Below the pieces are notes generated by a model. It was not told the DNA's origin, made no database searches, and saw nothing but the letters and a program-made list of their open reading frames with translations. Shown here piece by piece: positions 35,586 to 45,145 of a stretch of 64,000 bases of DNA. This stretch comes from JAPOUP01 sp965221405. GTDB lineage: Bacteria > Pseudomonadota > Alphaproteobacteria > Rhodobacterales > Rhodobacteraceae. The translations under genes and the position numbers were made by a program. The stretch is taken from contig CBDCSE010000002.1 of NCBI GenBank assembly GCA_965221405.1, forward strand, positions 1,488,001 through 1,552,000, written 5' to 3'. Every line of letters begins with the position of its first letter. Within the stretch, counting starts at the first letter, position 1.

Positions 35586-36934
35586 TCATGTGCCGTAACT
35601 GAATTTCTTCTCTATGGATGCCCAGAAATCAATGTAGTCATCCTGCAATGGCGCCTCTTTGGCCGCGTAAGCGGTCAGATGCTGGGGAAAACGGGTCTCA
35701 AACATGAATGACATGGTGTTTTCGAGTTTCTGCGGCTCCAGCCGGGCACTGGACGCCTTCTCAAAAGCCTCCCGATCAGGTCCATGCGGAAGCATCATGT
35801 TATGGAGACTCATTCCTCCAGGAACAAAACCCTGCGGCTTGGCGTCATACTGACCATAAATGTTGCCCATCAGTTCGGACATGATGTTTTTGTGATACCA
35901 TGGCGGGCGAAAGGTATCTTCCATGACCAGCCAACGCTCGCGGAACAGCACGAAATCAATGTTGGCGGTTCCGGGCAAACTGCTGGGCGCGGTCAGGACG
36001 GTAAAGATCGACGGATCGGGATGGTCAAACAGGATCGCACCGACAGGGCAGTAATTCCGCAGGTCATACTTCACCGGCGCGTAGTTTCCATGCCAGGCCA
36101 CCACATCCAGAGGGGAATGGTCAATTTCCGTTCTGTGGAACTGCCCGCACCATTTCACGGTCACGGTGGACGGCGTCTCATTGTCCTCGAAAGCCGCGCC
36201 CGGCGTCTTGAAATCCCGCCTGTTGGCCATGCAATTCGCGCCGATCGGTCCGCGGCCGGGCAGTTCGAACTTCTGGCCATAGTTCTCGCATACGAATCCC
36301 CTGGCAGGCCCGTCCGTCAATTCAACGCGATGGAGCAGCCCACGCGGGATGATCGCGATTTCCTTGGGTGCCAGATCGATGATGCCAAGTTCGGTATACA
36401 GCCGCAACCGCCCGTCCTGGGGAACGACAAGAAGCTCGCTGTCAGCGGAGTAGAAATATTCTCCATCGAAGCCGTCACCAGATAGATGTGACTCGCCATG
36501 CCGGTCTGCGTGTTCACGTCGCCTGCGGTTGTCATCGTATGCATTCCGGTGATCCACGTCACGCGCTCGTCGGTCATGGGAGGCGGATCCCATCGGTACT
36601 GTCCCAGCGAGACCAGACTGGGGTCGATGTTCGGCGCTGACTTCCAGAGGGGTACGTCGATTCCGCGATATCGGTGCGAATGCTTCACGGAGGGACGGAT
36701 TCGATAGCACGAGGTTCGCTCGTTCCGATGGCCCGGTGCGGTGAAAGCGTTACCGGACAACTGCTCGCCATAAAGGCCATAGTTACATTTCTGGGGCGAG
36801 TTCATGCCCTGCGGCAACGCACCTGGCAGCGCCTCCGTCTCGAAGTCATTGCCGAATCCGGGCATATATCCTTCATGCGGACCTTTCCAGTCCGCGTCGC
36901 GAACCATCTCGCGCGGGCTTCGCTGAACGTTCAC
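35586..36934 (-). pseudogene. hmgA: Homogentisate 1,2-dioxygenase gene with a single-base frameshift
   Basis: The first frame encodes GPHEGYMPGFGNDFETEALPGALPQGMNSPQ and continues to TMTTAGDVNTQTGMASHIYLVT. From about 36455-36470 homology continues in the -1 frame: EYFYSADSELLVVPQDG, VVAWHGNYAPVKYDLRNYCP, TFRPPWYHKNIMSELMGNIY and GGMSLHNMMLPHGPD with the iron ligands. The total of 1349 bp is one base short of 450 codons, as one deleted base predicts. The enzyme opens the homogentisate ring to maleylacetoacetate. All other landmarks are intact, so this is either a recent mutation, a sequencing error, or less likely programmed -1 frameshifting. Divergent from marR. Confidence 0.88.
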
Positions 36935-36976
36935 CTTGAGCCTCCAGAAACCTTTCCCTTGAGCAAACCCATTATC

Positions 36977-37050
36977 GTTGCGATTGCAACAAAGTCAAGC
37001 GCGAGGGTTGCCCCAATCGTTTCGATCTGCATTGATTGCCGGCACGGCAA
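36977..37050. promoter_or_regulatory. Two inverted repeats between hmgA and marR, candidate operators
   Basis: GTTGC-GATT-GCAAC at 36977-36990 and TTGCCG-GCA-CGGCAA at 37036-37050 share a TTGC/GCAA core. The second ends 14 bp before the marR ATG. MarR proteins bind such palindromes in divergent promoters and are released by pathway intermediates, so autoregulation with hmgA is likely. Confidence 0.5.
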
Positions 37051-37064
37051 CCCTGGAGGCGATG

Positions 37065-37502
37065 ATGTCCTGCTTCGATCTGAAAGAGTTCCTTCCCTAT
37101 CAGCTTGCGGTTCTGGCTGACCAGGTAAGCCGGGGGTTTTCGGTGCTGTACCGGCAAAAATACGATCTATCAGTCGCCGAATGGCGGGTAGTGGCGCATC
37201 TGGGCCAATCCGGCAGGGTCAGCGTGCGGGAGATCCATCGGCGCGCTATGTTGGGCAAGTCCCAGGTAAGCCGAGCCGCCTCAAAACTGGAACGCGACGG
37301 GTACATCACCAAAGCCGCAAATCCCACCGACGGCCGCCTTGTATCTCTCACCCTGACCGACAAAGGAAAGGCCATGCTTGCGGACCTCGCGCCAAGAGCA
37401 AAGGCCTACGAGCGGCAGATCCTCGAGGCACTCGACGGCGGTGCCGAGTTCCGTGCGTCCGTCAGACGGCTTCTGCGGATGGACGGACGGTTCGGTCACT
37501 AG
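37065..37502 (+). CDS. MarR-family transcriptional regulator, probably of homogentisate genes
   Basis: A 145-residue winged-helix regulator: FLPYQLAVLADQVSRGF, WRVVAHLGQSGRVSVREI, recognition helix GKSQVSRAASKLERDGYI and wing NPTDGRLVSLTLTDKGK. ATG 37065 is chosen since GGAGG lies 5 nt upstream. It is divergent from hmgA, as known for HmgR-type repressors, and palindromes lie between the two genes. It likely represses hmgA and perhaps the fahA operon. Confidence 0.88.
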   Translation: MSCFDLKEFLPYQLAVLADQVSRGFSVLYRQKYDLSVAEWRVVAHLGQSGRVSVREIHRRAMLGKSQVSRAASKLERDGYITKAANPTDGRLVSLTLTDKGKAMLADLAPRAKAYERQILEALDGGAEFRASVRRLLRMDGRFGH

Positions 37503-37518
37503 ATAGCCTCTCTGAAGT

Positions 37519-37536
37519 GGGGGGGGGGGGGGGGGG
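37519..37536. repeat. poly-G tract, 18 bases
   Basis: A run of 18 G between the marR stop (37502) and the rppH stop (37561). It is not inside a recognised gene, but it is the second very long G run within 8 kb. Confidence 0.95.
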
Positions 37537-37560
37537 CATTAAGGCCGTGGAAAGTCCAAC

Positions 37561-38046
37561 TCAGGCAAGGTGGCTGCCGAACTCGGAAAACACCTTGGCG
37601 TAGACGTCACGCTTGAACGCGATGGCGGCTGACAAAAGCTCGCTTGGGTCAAGCCAGGTCCAGCAGGCAAATTCCTGATGCTCTGATTCGATTTGAATCT
37701 GGCTGTCCACTCCCAGGAACCGCATCAGGAACCAGCGCTGTTCCTGCCCCCGGAAACGGCCATTCCAGACCGTTGGAACCAGATGGGACGGCAGGTCGTA
37801 CCGCAGCCAGCCAACCGTTTCCGCCTCAACATGGACCAGACCGTCCGATATGCCGGTTTCTTCCCGGAGCTCACGCAACGCGGCGGTTCGGGGGCTTTCT
37901 CCAGCATCTATTCCACCCTGAGGCATTTGCCAGGCATCGCCTTGCGTATCGACACGCTGGCCAGCGAATACCAGCCCATCCGTGTTGGCAAGCAGGATAC
38001 CCACGCACGGGCGATAGGGCAGCGCACCCGGATCAACGGAAGTCAT
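37561..38046 (-). CDS. rppH: RNA pyrophosphohydrolase (Nudix)
   Basis: A 161-residue Nudix hydrolase with YRPCVGILLANTDGLVFAGQR and WQMPQGGIDAGE, then SPRTAALRELREETGI forming the Nudix box. RppH removes pyrophosphate from mRNA 5' ends and so starts RNase E-dependent decay. It is followed on the same strand, 8 bp upstream in coordinate terms, by ctpA; the order ctpA-rppH is common in Rhodobacterales. Confidence 0.95.
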   Translation of the reverse strand: MTSVDPGALPYRPCVGILLANTDGLVFAGQRVDTQGDAWQMPQGGIDAGESPRTAALRELREETGISDGLVHVEAETVGWLRYDLPSHLVPTVWNGRFRGQEQRWFLMRFLGVDSQIQIESEHQEFACWTWLDPSELLSAAIAFKRDVYAKVFSEFGSHLA

Positions 38047-38054
38047 CGGGTACC

Positions 38055-39410
38055 CTACTCTGAGTTTCCCGCGTTAAGCGCGTTGAGGCCACGCAAAAGA
38101 TCTAGCGCGTAGGCAAGCTGGTAATCCTCGTCCCTCAATCTCGCCGACTCCTCTGACGCGAGGCGCTCCTCCTCGATCTGGCGACGTTCGTCCTCGGTAA
38201 GCGAATCATTGTCGAGAGAACCGCGCAGATCGGCCTCGGACCGGAAAGGCCCTCCACTCTCTTCCTCCGCATCCTCATCATCATCGGGAACCCGGCGCGG
38301 CTGCTCAACGATGATATCGGGCGAGATGCCAAGTGCCTGGATCGAACGGCCGGATGGCGTGTAGTATCTGGCTGTCGTTAGGCGCATGATGCCATTGGCT
38401 CCATTCCTGCCCAATGGCAGAAGGGTCTGTACCGAGCCCTTACCGAATGATTTGGTGCCGACGATGACCGCCCTGCGGTGATCCTGCAAGGCTCCCGCAA
38501 CGATTTCGGAGGCCGATGCCGAGCCGCCGTTGATCAGCACGGCGACAGGCTTTCCGGCCGCCAGATCGCCTTTGGTCGCGTTGTGACGCTGGCTGTCGCG
38601 CGGATCCCTGCCGCGGGTGGAAACGATCTCACCCGCATCCAGAAAGAAATCGGATACCTGTACGGCCTGGGTCAGAAGACCACCGGGATTGTTTCTGAGA
38701 TCAAGAACAAAGCCGCTGACCTTATCCATACCCCCTATCTCATCAACGGCCTCCGCAAGGCCCTCCTCAAGGTTGGGGCTGGTCTGTTCGTTGAACGTCG
38801 TTATCCGCAGCACCACAGCCTCTCCCTCGACTCTTGTGCTCACTGCGGTCAGCTTGATCGTGTCACGGATGATCGAGACGTCGAAGGGTTCATCAACACC
38901 TTCCCGGGCAACCGTAATTATGATTTCGGAACCTACGGGACCACGCATCAGGTCAACCGCCTCCGTCAGCGTCAGACCAAGAATGGACTCACCATCCACA
39001 TGGGTGATGAAGTCACCGGATTCGATGCCAGCGGCATCGGCCGGCGTGCCGTCCATCGGTGAAACGACCTTGACGAAACCCTCTTCAAGCGTCACCTCTA
39101 TACCAAGTCCTCCGAACTGCCCGCTGGTCTGCACCCTCATTTCGTCAGCATCCTTCGGGGAAAGATAGCTGGAGTGTGGATCGAGCGAAGTAAGCATTCC
39201 GTTGATCGCCGCCCGGATCAGATCGGTGACGTTCACTTCCTCGACATAATCTGACTGTATACGTTCGAAAATGCCGCCGAAGAGGTCAAGCTGTCGGTAA
39301 ACGTCCGCTTCCTGACCCTCCTCCTGCGCAAAGAGCGGACCGGCGATCTGGACCGCGGCAACGGCTCCGGCCAACGTTCCGGCCAGTGCGGCCATCATGT
39401 ACTTTTTCAT
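38055..39410 (-). CDS. ctpA: C-terminal processing protease, S41 family
   Basis: A 451-residue periplasmic serine protease. N-terminal signal anchor MKKYMMAALAGTLAGAVAAV, a PDZ domain (FGGLGIEVTLEEGFVKVVSP, ESGDFITHVDG), then the catalytic domain with DLRNNPGGLL, the nucleophile in INGGSASASEIVAGAL and the lysine in GTKSFGKGSVQ. The C-terminus after about residue 385 is acidic and probably disordered. CtpA proteases trim cell-wall hydrolases and envelope proteins. Its neighbour rppH starts 8 bp after the stop, probably cotranscribed. Confidence 0.94.
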   Translation of the reverse strand: MKKYMMAALAGTLAGAVAAVQIAGPLFAQEEGQEADVYRQLDLFGGIFERIQSDYVEEVNVTDLIRAAINGMLTSLDPHSSYLSPKDADEMRVQTSGQFGGLGIEVTLEEGFVKVVSPMDGTPADAAGIESGDFITHVDGESILGLTLTEAVDLMRGPVGSEIIITVAREGVDEPFDVSIIRDTIKLTAVSTRVEGEAVVLRITTFNEQTSPNLEEGLAEAVDEIGGMDKVSGFVLDLRNNPGGLLTQAVQVSDFFLDAGEIVSTRGRDPRDSQRHNATKGDLAAGKPVAVLINGGSASASEIVAGALQDHRRAVIVGTKSFGKGSVQTLLPLGRNGANGIMRLTTARYYTPSGRSIQALGISPDIIVEQPRRVPDDDEDAEEESGGPFRSEADLRGSLDNDSLTEDERRQIEEERLASEESARLRDEDYQLAYALDLLRGLNALNAGNSE

Positions 39411-39842
39411 GGCATCCTCGCATCGATCAATGGCGAACCGCAGGTAGAGACTGACCGGCTCCCTCCGTTCTCCCAGCTCTCAGTTGGAGCGTTTCCACCC
39501 AGCCGTAATCGCCTTCCGGGTCATTTTCGCCGGAAGGCTACCCTTATTCCGTGGCAGGTCAGCCTCTGGCACACATCGGGCGCGTCCGCCGTCAGAACCT
39601 CTCCCACCGCGACGGGGTATAGTTCATTTCAACCCGCGAGGGCCAGCTAATATCCATATCCAGTCTCAATTACAGTAATGTTCGTCCGCGATATGGCCGC
39701 ATCCAGTGGCCTAAAACCGGGTTTCCGGACTTTCGGGACGGTCCCACAGCATTCTGGACGGAATCATCTGACGTCATGTTCGAGAGGCACCGCCGATCAA
39801 ACGCTTCAACCCGCTTCTGGATGATCGGCTGAGGGCGCAAAG
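39411..39842. other. intergenic space, no gene recognised
   Basis: About 430 bp upstream of ctpA and downstream of the ABC permease. Only short frames without start sites. The ctpA promoter must lie within the first hundred bases. Confidence 0.4.
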
Positions 39843-40601
39843 CTAGATCGGCTGCCGTTCGGCCCAACCAGCGAAAATTGCCTCAAGCGCGACCACGACG
39901 TAATATAGCACGATCCCAAGGAGGGCGAGCGCGATCAGCACCGCGAACATCAGGGGATAGTCACTGTTGGTCTTTCCACTGTCGAACAGTGCGCCAAGAC
40001 CCCGGCCATGAGGGCTGACGATCTCCATGAGGTTCGTTCCTATGAACGCCAATGTCACCGCAACCTTCAGGGCCCCAAAAAATTCCGGCAGCGTTTTCGG
40101 AAGTGCGACCTTCCAGAAAATCGTCAACTGCGACGCCCCCAGCGACCGCAGGATATCGCGATATTCCGGTTCAAGTGTCGACAGTCCAATCGAGATACTG
40201 ACGGCGATGGGAAAAAATGAGATGATGAAAGCTATCAGGACCGTATTGAAATCATGTGCGCCCACGAACAGGAGCGCGACGATAGGCACTACGGTGGCTT
40301 TCGGGATCGCGTTGAACCCTACCAGAAGCGGATATAGCGCCTCACGCATCGTGCGCGAAAAGCCCATGACCATGCCGATGGAGGCCCCGACTGCAATCGC
40401 GATGAGCAGCCCCACAACCGTGCGCCAAAGCGTCTGCCAACCCATCTCCAAAAAAAGATGCCAGAACCGGATGTAGGCTTCAGGCAGGTCGCTGGGCGAG
40501 GCCATGACGTAATTCGGCCAGTCATTGGCCCATACCAGCAGTTCCCACAAAGCCAGAAACACGGTAATTGCAACCAGAGGGACGGCAACCTTCCTGACCA
40601 T
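39843..40601 (-). CDS. ABC transporter permease (SsuC/ThiX-like)
   Basis: A 252-residue inner-membrane permease of the nitrate/sulfonate/thiamine-precursor type, about six helices. The EAA coupling motif is EPEYRDILRSLGASQLTIFWKVALP read in two parts. ATG 40601 is preferred, with AGGAG 8 nt upstream inside the end of the ATPase gene; TTG 40607 is an alternative. It forms one transporter with the two genes upstream. The substrate is unknown. Confidence 0.88.
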   Translation of the reverse strand: MVRKVAVPLVAITVFLALWELLVWANDWPNYVMASPSDLPEAYIRFWHLFLEMGWQTLWRTVVGLLIAIAVGASIGMVMGFSRTMREALYPLLVGFNAIPKATVVPIVALLFVGAHDFNTVLIAFIISFFPIAVSISIGLSTLEPEYRDILRSLGASQLTIFWKVALPKTLPEFFGALKVAVTLAFIGTNLMEIVSPHGRGLGALFDSGKTNSDYPLMFAVLIALALLGIVLYYVVVALEAIFAGWAERQPI

Positions 40602-40603
40602 AA

Positions 40604-41401
40604 TCAAGACTCCTGGCCCGCGTGGCCGCGGCCCTGCGCGATCTCGATCTGGCGGCGGAGTGTATTCAGCCGCTCCGCCGTCTCGGGCGCATAGAGATCG
40701 TCCAGCGACCGCCGTCCGCCCGCAGGGACATCCATTAAATACTGCGCACGCGCCGGACGGCCGGACAGAACCACCACCTGATTCGCAAGAAAGATCGACT
40801 CGCGCAGGTCGTGGGTAATCAAGACGCCCGTAAATGGCTCCTCCGCCTTCAGTGCCTGCATGGTCTGCCAGAGATCCTCGCGCGTGAACGCATCGAGCGA
40901 GCCGAAAGGTTCATCAAGAATCAACACCTCGGGCTGGTGGATCAGGGCGCGGCAAAGTGAGGCGCGCTGGCGCATGCCACCCGACAGTTCGGACGGACGC
41001 TTGTCCTCGAAACCCTCAAGGCCGACAAGCGCCAGAAGGCGGTATGCCCGTTCCTCCCGTTCGCGCTTCGAGAGCTTCGTGGGCACGATCTCCAGCGGCA
41101 GCATCACGTTTTTCAGGATGGACCGCCATTCCAGGAGAACCGGATTCTGGAATGCCATGCCGACGGTTGATCTCGGCGAGGTGACCTGTCTTCCATGCAG
41201 CCAGACCTCGCCCTCATCAGGCATCATCAGGCCAGCGATCAGACGGGTCAATGTCGACTTCCCGCAGCCGGACGGACCGACAACAGCAACGAATCCGCCT
41301 GCCGGAACCGAGATATCCAGTCCATCCAGAACCGGTAACGGCCCGGCCTCGGTCCTGTACGCGTGGCGAACGCCCTTTATGTCTATCAGTGGCCGTTCCA
41401 T
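40604..41401 (-). CDS. ABC transporter ATP-binding protein (SsuB/ThiZ-like)
   Basis: A 265-residue ATPase with Walker A VVGPSGCGKSTLTRLIAG, the Q-loop TVGMAFQNPVLLEWR, signature LSGGMRQRASLCRAL, Walker B VLILDEPFGSLDAFTR and H-loop VLITHDLRESIFLA. It belongs to the NitT/TauT importer family. It ends 3 bp after the permease start (40601), so the two are translationally linked. Confidence 0.92.
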   Translation of the reverse strand: MERPLIDIKGVRHAYRTEAGPLPVLDGLDISVPAGGFVAVVGPSGCGKSTLTRLIAGLMMPDEGEVWLHGRQVTSPRSTVGMAFQNPVLLEWRSILKNVMLPLEIVPTKLSKREREERAYRLLALVGLEGFEDKRPSELSGGMRQRASLCRALIHQPEVLILDEPFGSLDAFTREDLWQTMQALKAEEPFTGVLITHDLRESIFLANQVVVLSGRPARAQYLMDVPAGGRRSLDDLYAPETAERLNTLRRQIEIAQGRGHAGQES

Positions 41402-41502
41402 GATTCTCTATCCAGCTCCGCCGACCTGCGTTTCCCGAGCTCCCCCTCCCCGAGGGAGATCGCCTCCCCCGGGAATTCGGAGGCCCAAGCCTCGGTAAAC
41501 CC

Positions 41503-42504
41503 TCACTCGATCATGAATCCACCCTCCGGCAGGTACGCATCGGTGAAATAGGCCGTCGGAGTCGGATCGTTCCGGAACTCGTAGGTCTGTCCCAACTGGA
41601 CAATCGCGGCATCCATCCGGGCCGGGTCAACGCCACCCATTCCGTTGGCCTTCACCCAGTCAGTAATCACGTTTTGGTCGACCGCGATCATGAAACGCTC
41701 CTCCTCAAGCGCTTTGTCCAACGCCGGATTGCGCCCCATCAGCGCGTCTATACCAGCGGCCGGATCGGCGATAGCGGCCACCCAGCCTTTGGCGACGGCA
41801 CGCAGGAAGGCGGCGACGGTATCGCCGTTCCGCGCGGCCCAGTCGGTGTTCACGATGATCGCATTGCCGTAAAGCTGTAGTCCGTGATCGGCCATAAGAA
41901 TATTCGAGATGTCATCCGCAGGCACACCGAGCCGCTTGAGATTCACCACCGACGAGAACGAAAAACCCGTGATCGCGTCCACATTGCCGTCAGCAAGCAT
42001 TGGCTCGCGCGTCGGGAAACCAACGGGCTCGACCGTGACAGCTGAGGTATTTATGCCGGTTTCGGCCGCGAAGACCGGAAACTGCGCCCAGGCGCCGTCC
42101 GGCGGTGGCGCACCGAGTTTCCTGCCCTCCAAATCCTTTGGCGCCTCAACTCCGAGAGACCTGCGGCCGACGACCGCGAACGGTGGCTTGTCGTAGATCA
42201 TCATCACAGCGGTGACCGGAGCGCCCGGGTTCTGGTCCAGGAACCTGATCATGCTGTTGATGTCACCGAAGCCCAGCGGGAAAGCTCCGGTCGCGATCTT
42301 CGGGATCGTCTGGACCGAACCGGCACCGGCCTCTATCGTCACGTCAAGACCTTCCTCGGCGAAATAACCGTTGTCAATTGCAAGGAAATACGGTGCCGCA
42401 GGGCCCTCGAACTTCCAGTCAAGTGCAAACGGCACCTTCTCCTGAGCGGAAGCGATGGCTGCGGCAAAGACCGCAGCCGCCGCAGTAAATACGCGATGAA
42501 GCAT
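41503..42504 (-). CDS. NMT1/THI5-family periplasmic substrate-binding protein
   Basis: A 333-residue binding protein. The N-terminal signal peptide ends near AIASAQ, and the mature part starts KVPFALDWKFEGPAAPYFLA, the DWxxxGxxxP pattern of the NMT1/THI5 family. GYFAEEGLDVTIEAGAGS and GFGDINSMIRFLDQNPGAPV follow. Relatives bind pyrimidines, riboflavin, taurine or nitrate. No TPP or FMN riboswitch elements were found upstream, so a vitamin role is not supported. It lies 101 bp before the ATPase gene of the same transporter. Confidence 0.9.
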   Translation of the reverse strand: MLHRVFTAAAAVFAAAIASAQEKVPFALDWKFEGPAAPYFLAIDNGYFAEEGLDVTIEAGAGSVQTIPKIATGAFPLGFGDINSMIRFLDQNPGAPVTAVMMIYDKPPFAVVGRRSLGVEAPKDLEGRKLGAPPPDGAWAQFPVFAAETGINTSAVTVEPVGFPTREPMLADGNVDAITGFSFSSVVNLKRLGVPADDISNILMADHGLQLYGNAIIVNTDWAARNGDTVAAFLRAVAKGWVAAIADPAAGIDALMGRNPALDKALEEERFMIAVDQNVITDWVKANGMGGVDPARMDAAIVQLGQTYEFRNDPTPTAYFTDAYLPEGGFMIE

Positions 42505-43039
42505 TTGGGATCATCCTTCTCTAGTGGTGTTGCGTTCAGACGCATGCCGATAATTAGTGCCAGACCCGCAGGATGACCAGCACCACATCATTTAAATCCT
42601 AAAGGCTTGATACCTTTCTCGGCAACGGGAAAGGAAAATGGTCACCCGATGGGCATTGGCATCGCCAAAGGGATCCCTGTCCGTTCTCACGTGAGATCCC
42701 ATAACGCTCCGGTTGACCGGAAGAGTCCGCGGAATCGGAATTCGCGGTCTCAGTCGTGGCAGAACGAAACCTCATGGACACCCTTTCTCAACGCCTCCGG
42801 GGCATTTCGGGCCCGATCAGTCATCCGTAACATGGCGTCGAAAGGTGCCGTGACGTCTCAAACACCATCAATCGAACCGGCTTCCGTGATGGCCCGCACC
42901 GTGTTGGAGGAATTGCCTGCCGCAGGCCCATGTTGCCAGCGTCGGATCCTGACGGAGCCCGGCATGGATGGCGCGAAGCGTCATCTCACCTGATGTCAAT
43001 GACTGCCAGCCGCTACATGCCGGCTTCGGGAGCCCGAAA
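42505..43039. other. intergenic space, no gene recognised
   Basis: About 535 bp between gpmI (3' end) and the binding-protein gene (5' end). Frames such as 42607-42993 plus lack a start site and family resemblance. The transporter promoter should lie near 42510-42620. Confidence 0.4.
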
Positions 43040-44578
43040 TCATCTCACCAGCAGACTCTTACCCGTCATTTCAGGCGGCACATCCAGACCCATTAGATCA
43101 AGCACCGTCGGGGCCAGATCCGCCAGACGCCCGTCACGCACCTTCGCGGATTCCGGCCCGCCGACAATGACGATATCAACTGGATTGGTGGTATGTGCCG
43201 TATGCGGACCTCCGGTCTCAGGATCCACCATTGTCTCACAATTGCCGTGGTCCGCCGTTACGATCATTGCCCCATTCACGGAATCCAGTGCATGAAGGGC
43301 GCGGCCAAGTCCCTTATCGACCGCCTCACAGGCCTTGATGGCGGCGGGAAGATCACCGGTATGGCCAACCATGTCAGGATTGGCGAAATTCACCACAATC
43401 AGATCGTACTCGGCTCCGACCGCCGCGACGAGGCAGTCACTGACTTCAGCCGCGCTCATTTCCGGCTTCAGATCATAGGTCGCAACCTTTGGTGACGGGG
43501 CCATGTGGCGGTTCTCCCTTTCCTCCGGCGCCTCCCTACCACCGTTGAGAAAGAACGTGACATGAGGATATTTTTCGGTTTCCGCGAGCCGGAACTGCCT
43601 GAGGCCATGTTTGGCAACCCATGATCCAAGCGTGTTGACGATCTCCCCCTTAGGGTATGCCGCGGTCATATATTCCGAGTGGGCGTCGGAATAATCGACC
43701 ATGCCAAGCAGCGCCGAGAGCCGCGGTCGTTGACCGACGTCAAACCCGGAAAAACAGGGATCTCCTATGGCCTGCAGCAGTTGGCGAGCGCGGTCGGCCC
43801 GGAAGTTAAGGAAGAAGACACCGTCTCCGTCCTGGATCCCGCCATGATTCCCCACAACCGTCGGCACCACGAACTCATCCGACTCTCCCCGTGCATAACC
43901 TGCCGAGATCGCCGTGTCGGAGCAAGAAGCGGTCTCGCCGACGCCATGAACCATTGCCTCAAAAGCCTTGGCTGTCCTATCCCAACGGCAGTCCCTGTCC
44001 ATGGCAAAATAACGGCCGCACACACTGGCTATCCGGGCGCATTCGGGAAGTTCCGATACAAGCCGCGCCACCTGCCCGTGCGCGGAACCCGGCGAAACGT
44101 CCCGACCATCGGTAATCACATGGACCCGAACCGGCACGCTCCGCTCGGCCAACAGCTTGGCGGCCGCGACCATGTGGTCCTGATGTGAGTGCACGCCACC
44201 CGGGGATGTGAGTCCCATCAGGTGCGCGGCGCCTCGAGCGGCGGTCACCTGGTCAGCAAATTCAAGAATGGCGGGATTCAGGAAAAACGATCCATCCTCG
44301 ATGCTCAGGTCGATCCGCCCGAGATCCATCGCGACCACACGTCCGGCACCGATGTTCGTATGCCCGACCTCTGAGTTTCCCATTTGACCGCACGGCAGGC
44401 CAACATCCGGACCATGTGTCGCGAGTAAGCCATGTGGGCATGTCTCGAGAAGCCGGTCAAAATTGGGCGTTTCCGCCAGTTTCGGAGCGTTAGCGGTAGG
44501 GTTCTCACGGCAGCCCCACCCATCCAGAATGCAAAGAACCACAGGTTTCGGCACCACCGAACTCCGCTGCTGATCCAT
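43040..44578 (-). CDS. gpmI: 2,3-bisphosphoglycerate-independent phosphoglycerate mutase
   Basis: A 512-residue glycolytic enzyme of the alkaline-phosphatase superfamily with two Mn ions. Seen: VVLCILDGWGCRENP, the serine nucleophile region MGNSEVGHTNIGAGRVV, HVITDGRDVSPGSA, NFRADRARQL, and metal ligands in NFANPDMVGHTGD, VTADHGNCE and HTTNPVDIVIVG. It interconverts 3- and 2-phosphoglycerate. Length is as expected. It stands alone on the minus strand. Confidence 0.96.
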   Translation of the reverse strand: MDQQRSSVVPKPVVLCILDGWGCRENPTANAPKLAETPNFDRLLETCPHGLLATHGPDVGLPCGQMGNSEVGHTNIGAGRVVAMDLGRIDLSIEDGSFFLNPAILEFADQVTAARGAAHLMGLTSPGGVHSHQDHMVAAAKLLAERSVPVRVHVITDGRDVSPGSAHGQVARLVSELPECARIASVCGRYFAMDRDCRWDRTAKAFEAMVHGVGETASCSDTAISAGYARGESDEFVVPTVVGNHGGIQDGDGVFFLNFRADRARQLLQAIGDPCFSGFDVGQRPRLSALLGMVDYSDAHSEYMTAAYPKGEIVNTLGSWVAKHGLRQFRLAETEKYPHVTFFLNGGREAPEERENRHMAPSPKVATYDLKPEMSAAEVSDCLVAAVGAEYDLIVVNFANPDMVGHTGDLPAAIKACEAVDKGLGRALHALDSVNGAMIVTADHGNCETMVDPETGGPHTAHTTNPVDIVIVGGPESAKVRDGRLADLAPTVLDLMGLDVPPEMTGKSLLVR

Positions 44579-45145
44579 CGAATTCCCCCATCTGGCATCG
44601 CGACTGAACTGAACCCCGAGGTTTCATTTCCGGCTCGCTATCCGGATGTCCAGTCCCTTCGCACAGACCACCGGAAAATATTTCCCTGGTCTCATCCAGA
44701 CCGAATGCGGCCCGTTATGGAGTGCCCTGCGGCCGACACCCCATCAGGAACAGAAGGGTTTCCCGCGTGACGGGCACCCCAGCGATCACCCTGCCGACCA
44801 ATGCAGCGGGCGCGATCATGATGGCCGTTCACCATAAGCGCGACGATGCAACGGATTCCGCGTTCCGCTCCACCATTCCGCGCTCCATGCGCTCAGGGGC
44901 AGCTCCATCGCCCGCGTGATGGATGCCCAGACATTCATCCGGAACCGCGAATCACCGGGCATGGCCATGAATATCCGATTCCCCGATCCGCTCGATAACC
45001 TGGAATCGGTCAATGGATCACGCCGCTTCCAGCAGCGGACTTCCCAGTGAAAAGACCGGGGCCGGGACATCTGATCACAGCCCGCCTCCTGAAACGCCCT
45101 CGCGCACAGGCATCACCGAAACGGACTGCCAGGAACTTTCACCAC
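44579..45145. other. intergenic space with possible decayed DNA
   Basis: About 565 bp between rlmH (3' end) and gpmI (5' end). A minus-strand frame near 44816-45070 contains SRFRMNVWASITRAMELPL, which looks like a gene fragment, but I could not assign it. No intact gene. Confidence 0.35.

Noticed and set aside
42505..42700. TPP or FMN riboswitch upstream of the THI5-like binding protein
   Set aside because: None of the conserved riboswitch segments could be found on the relevant strand.
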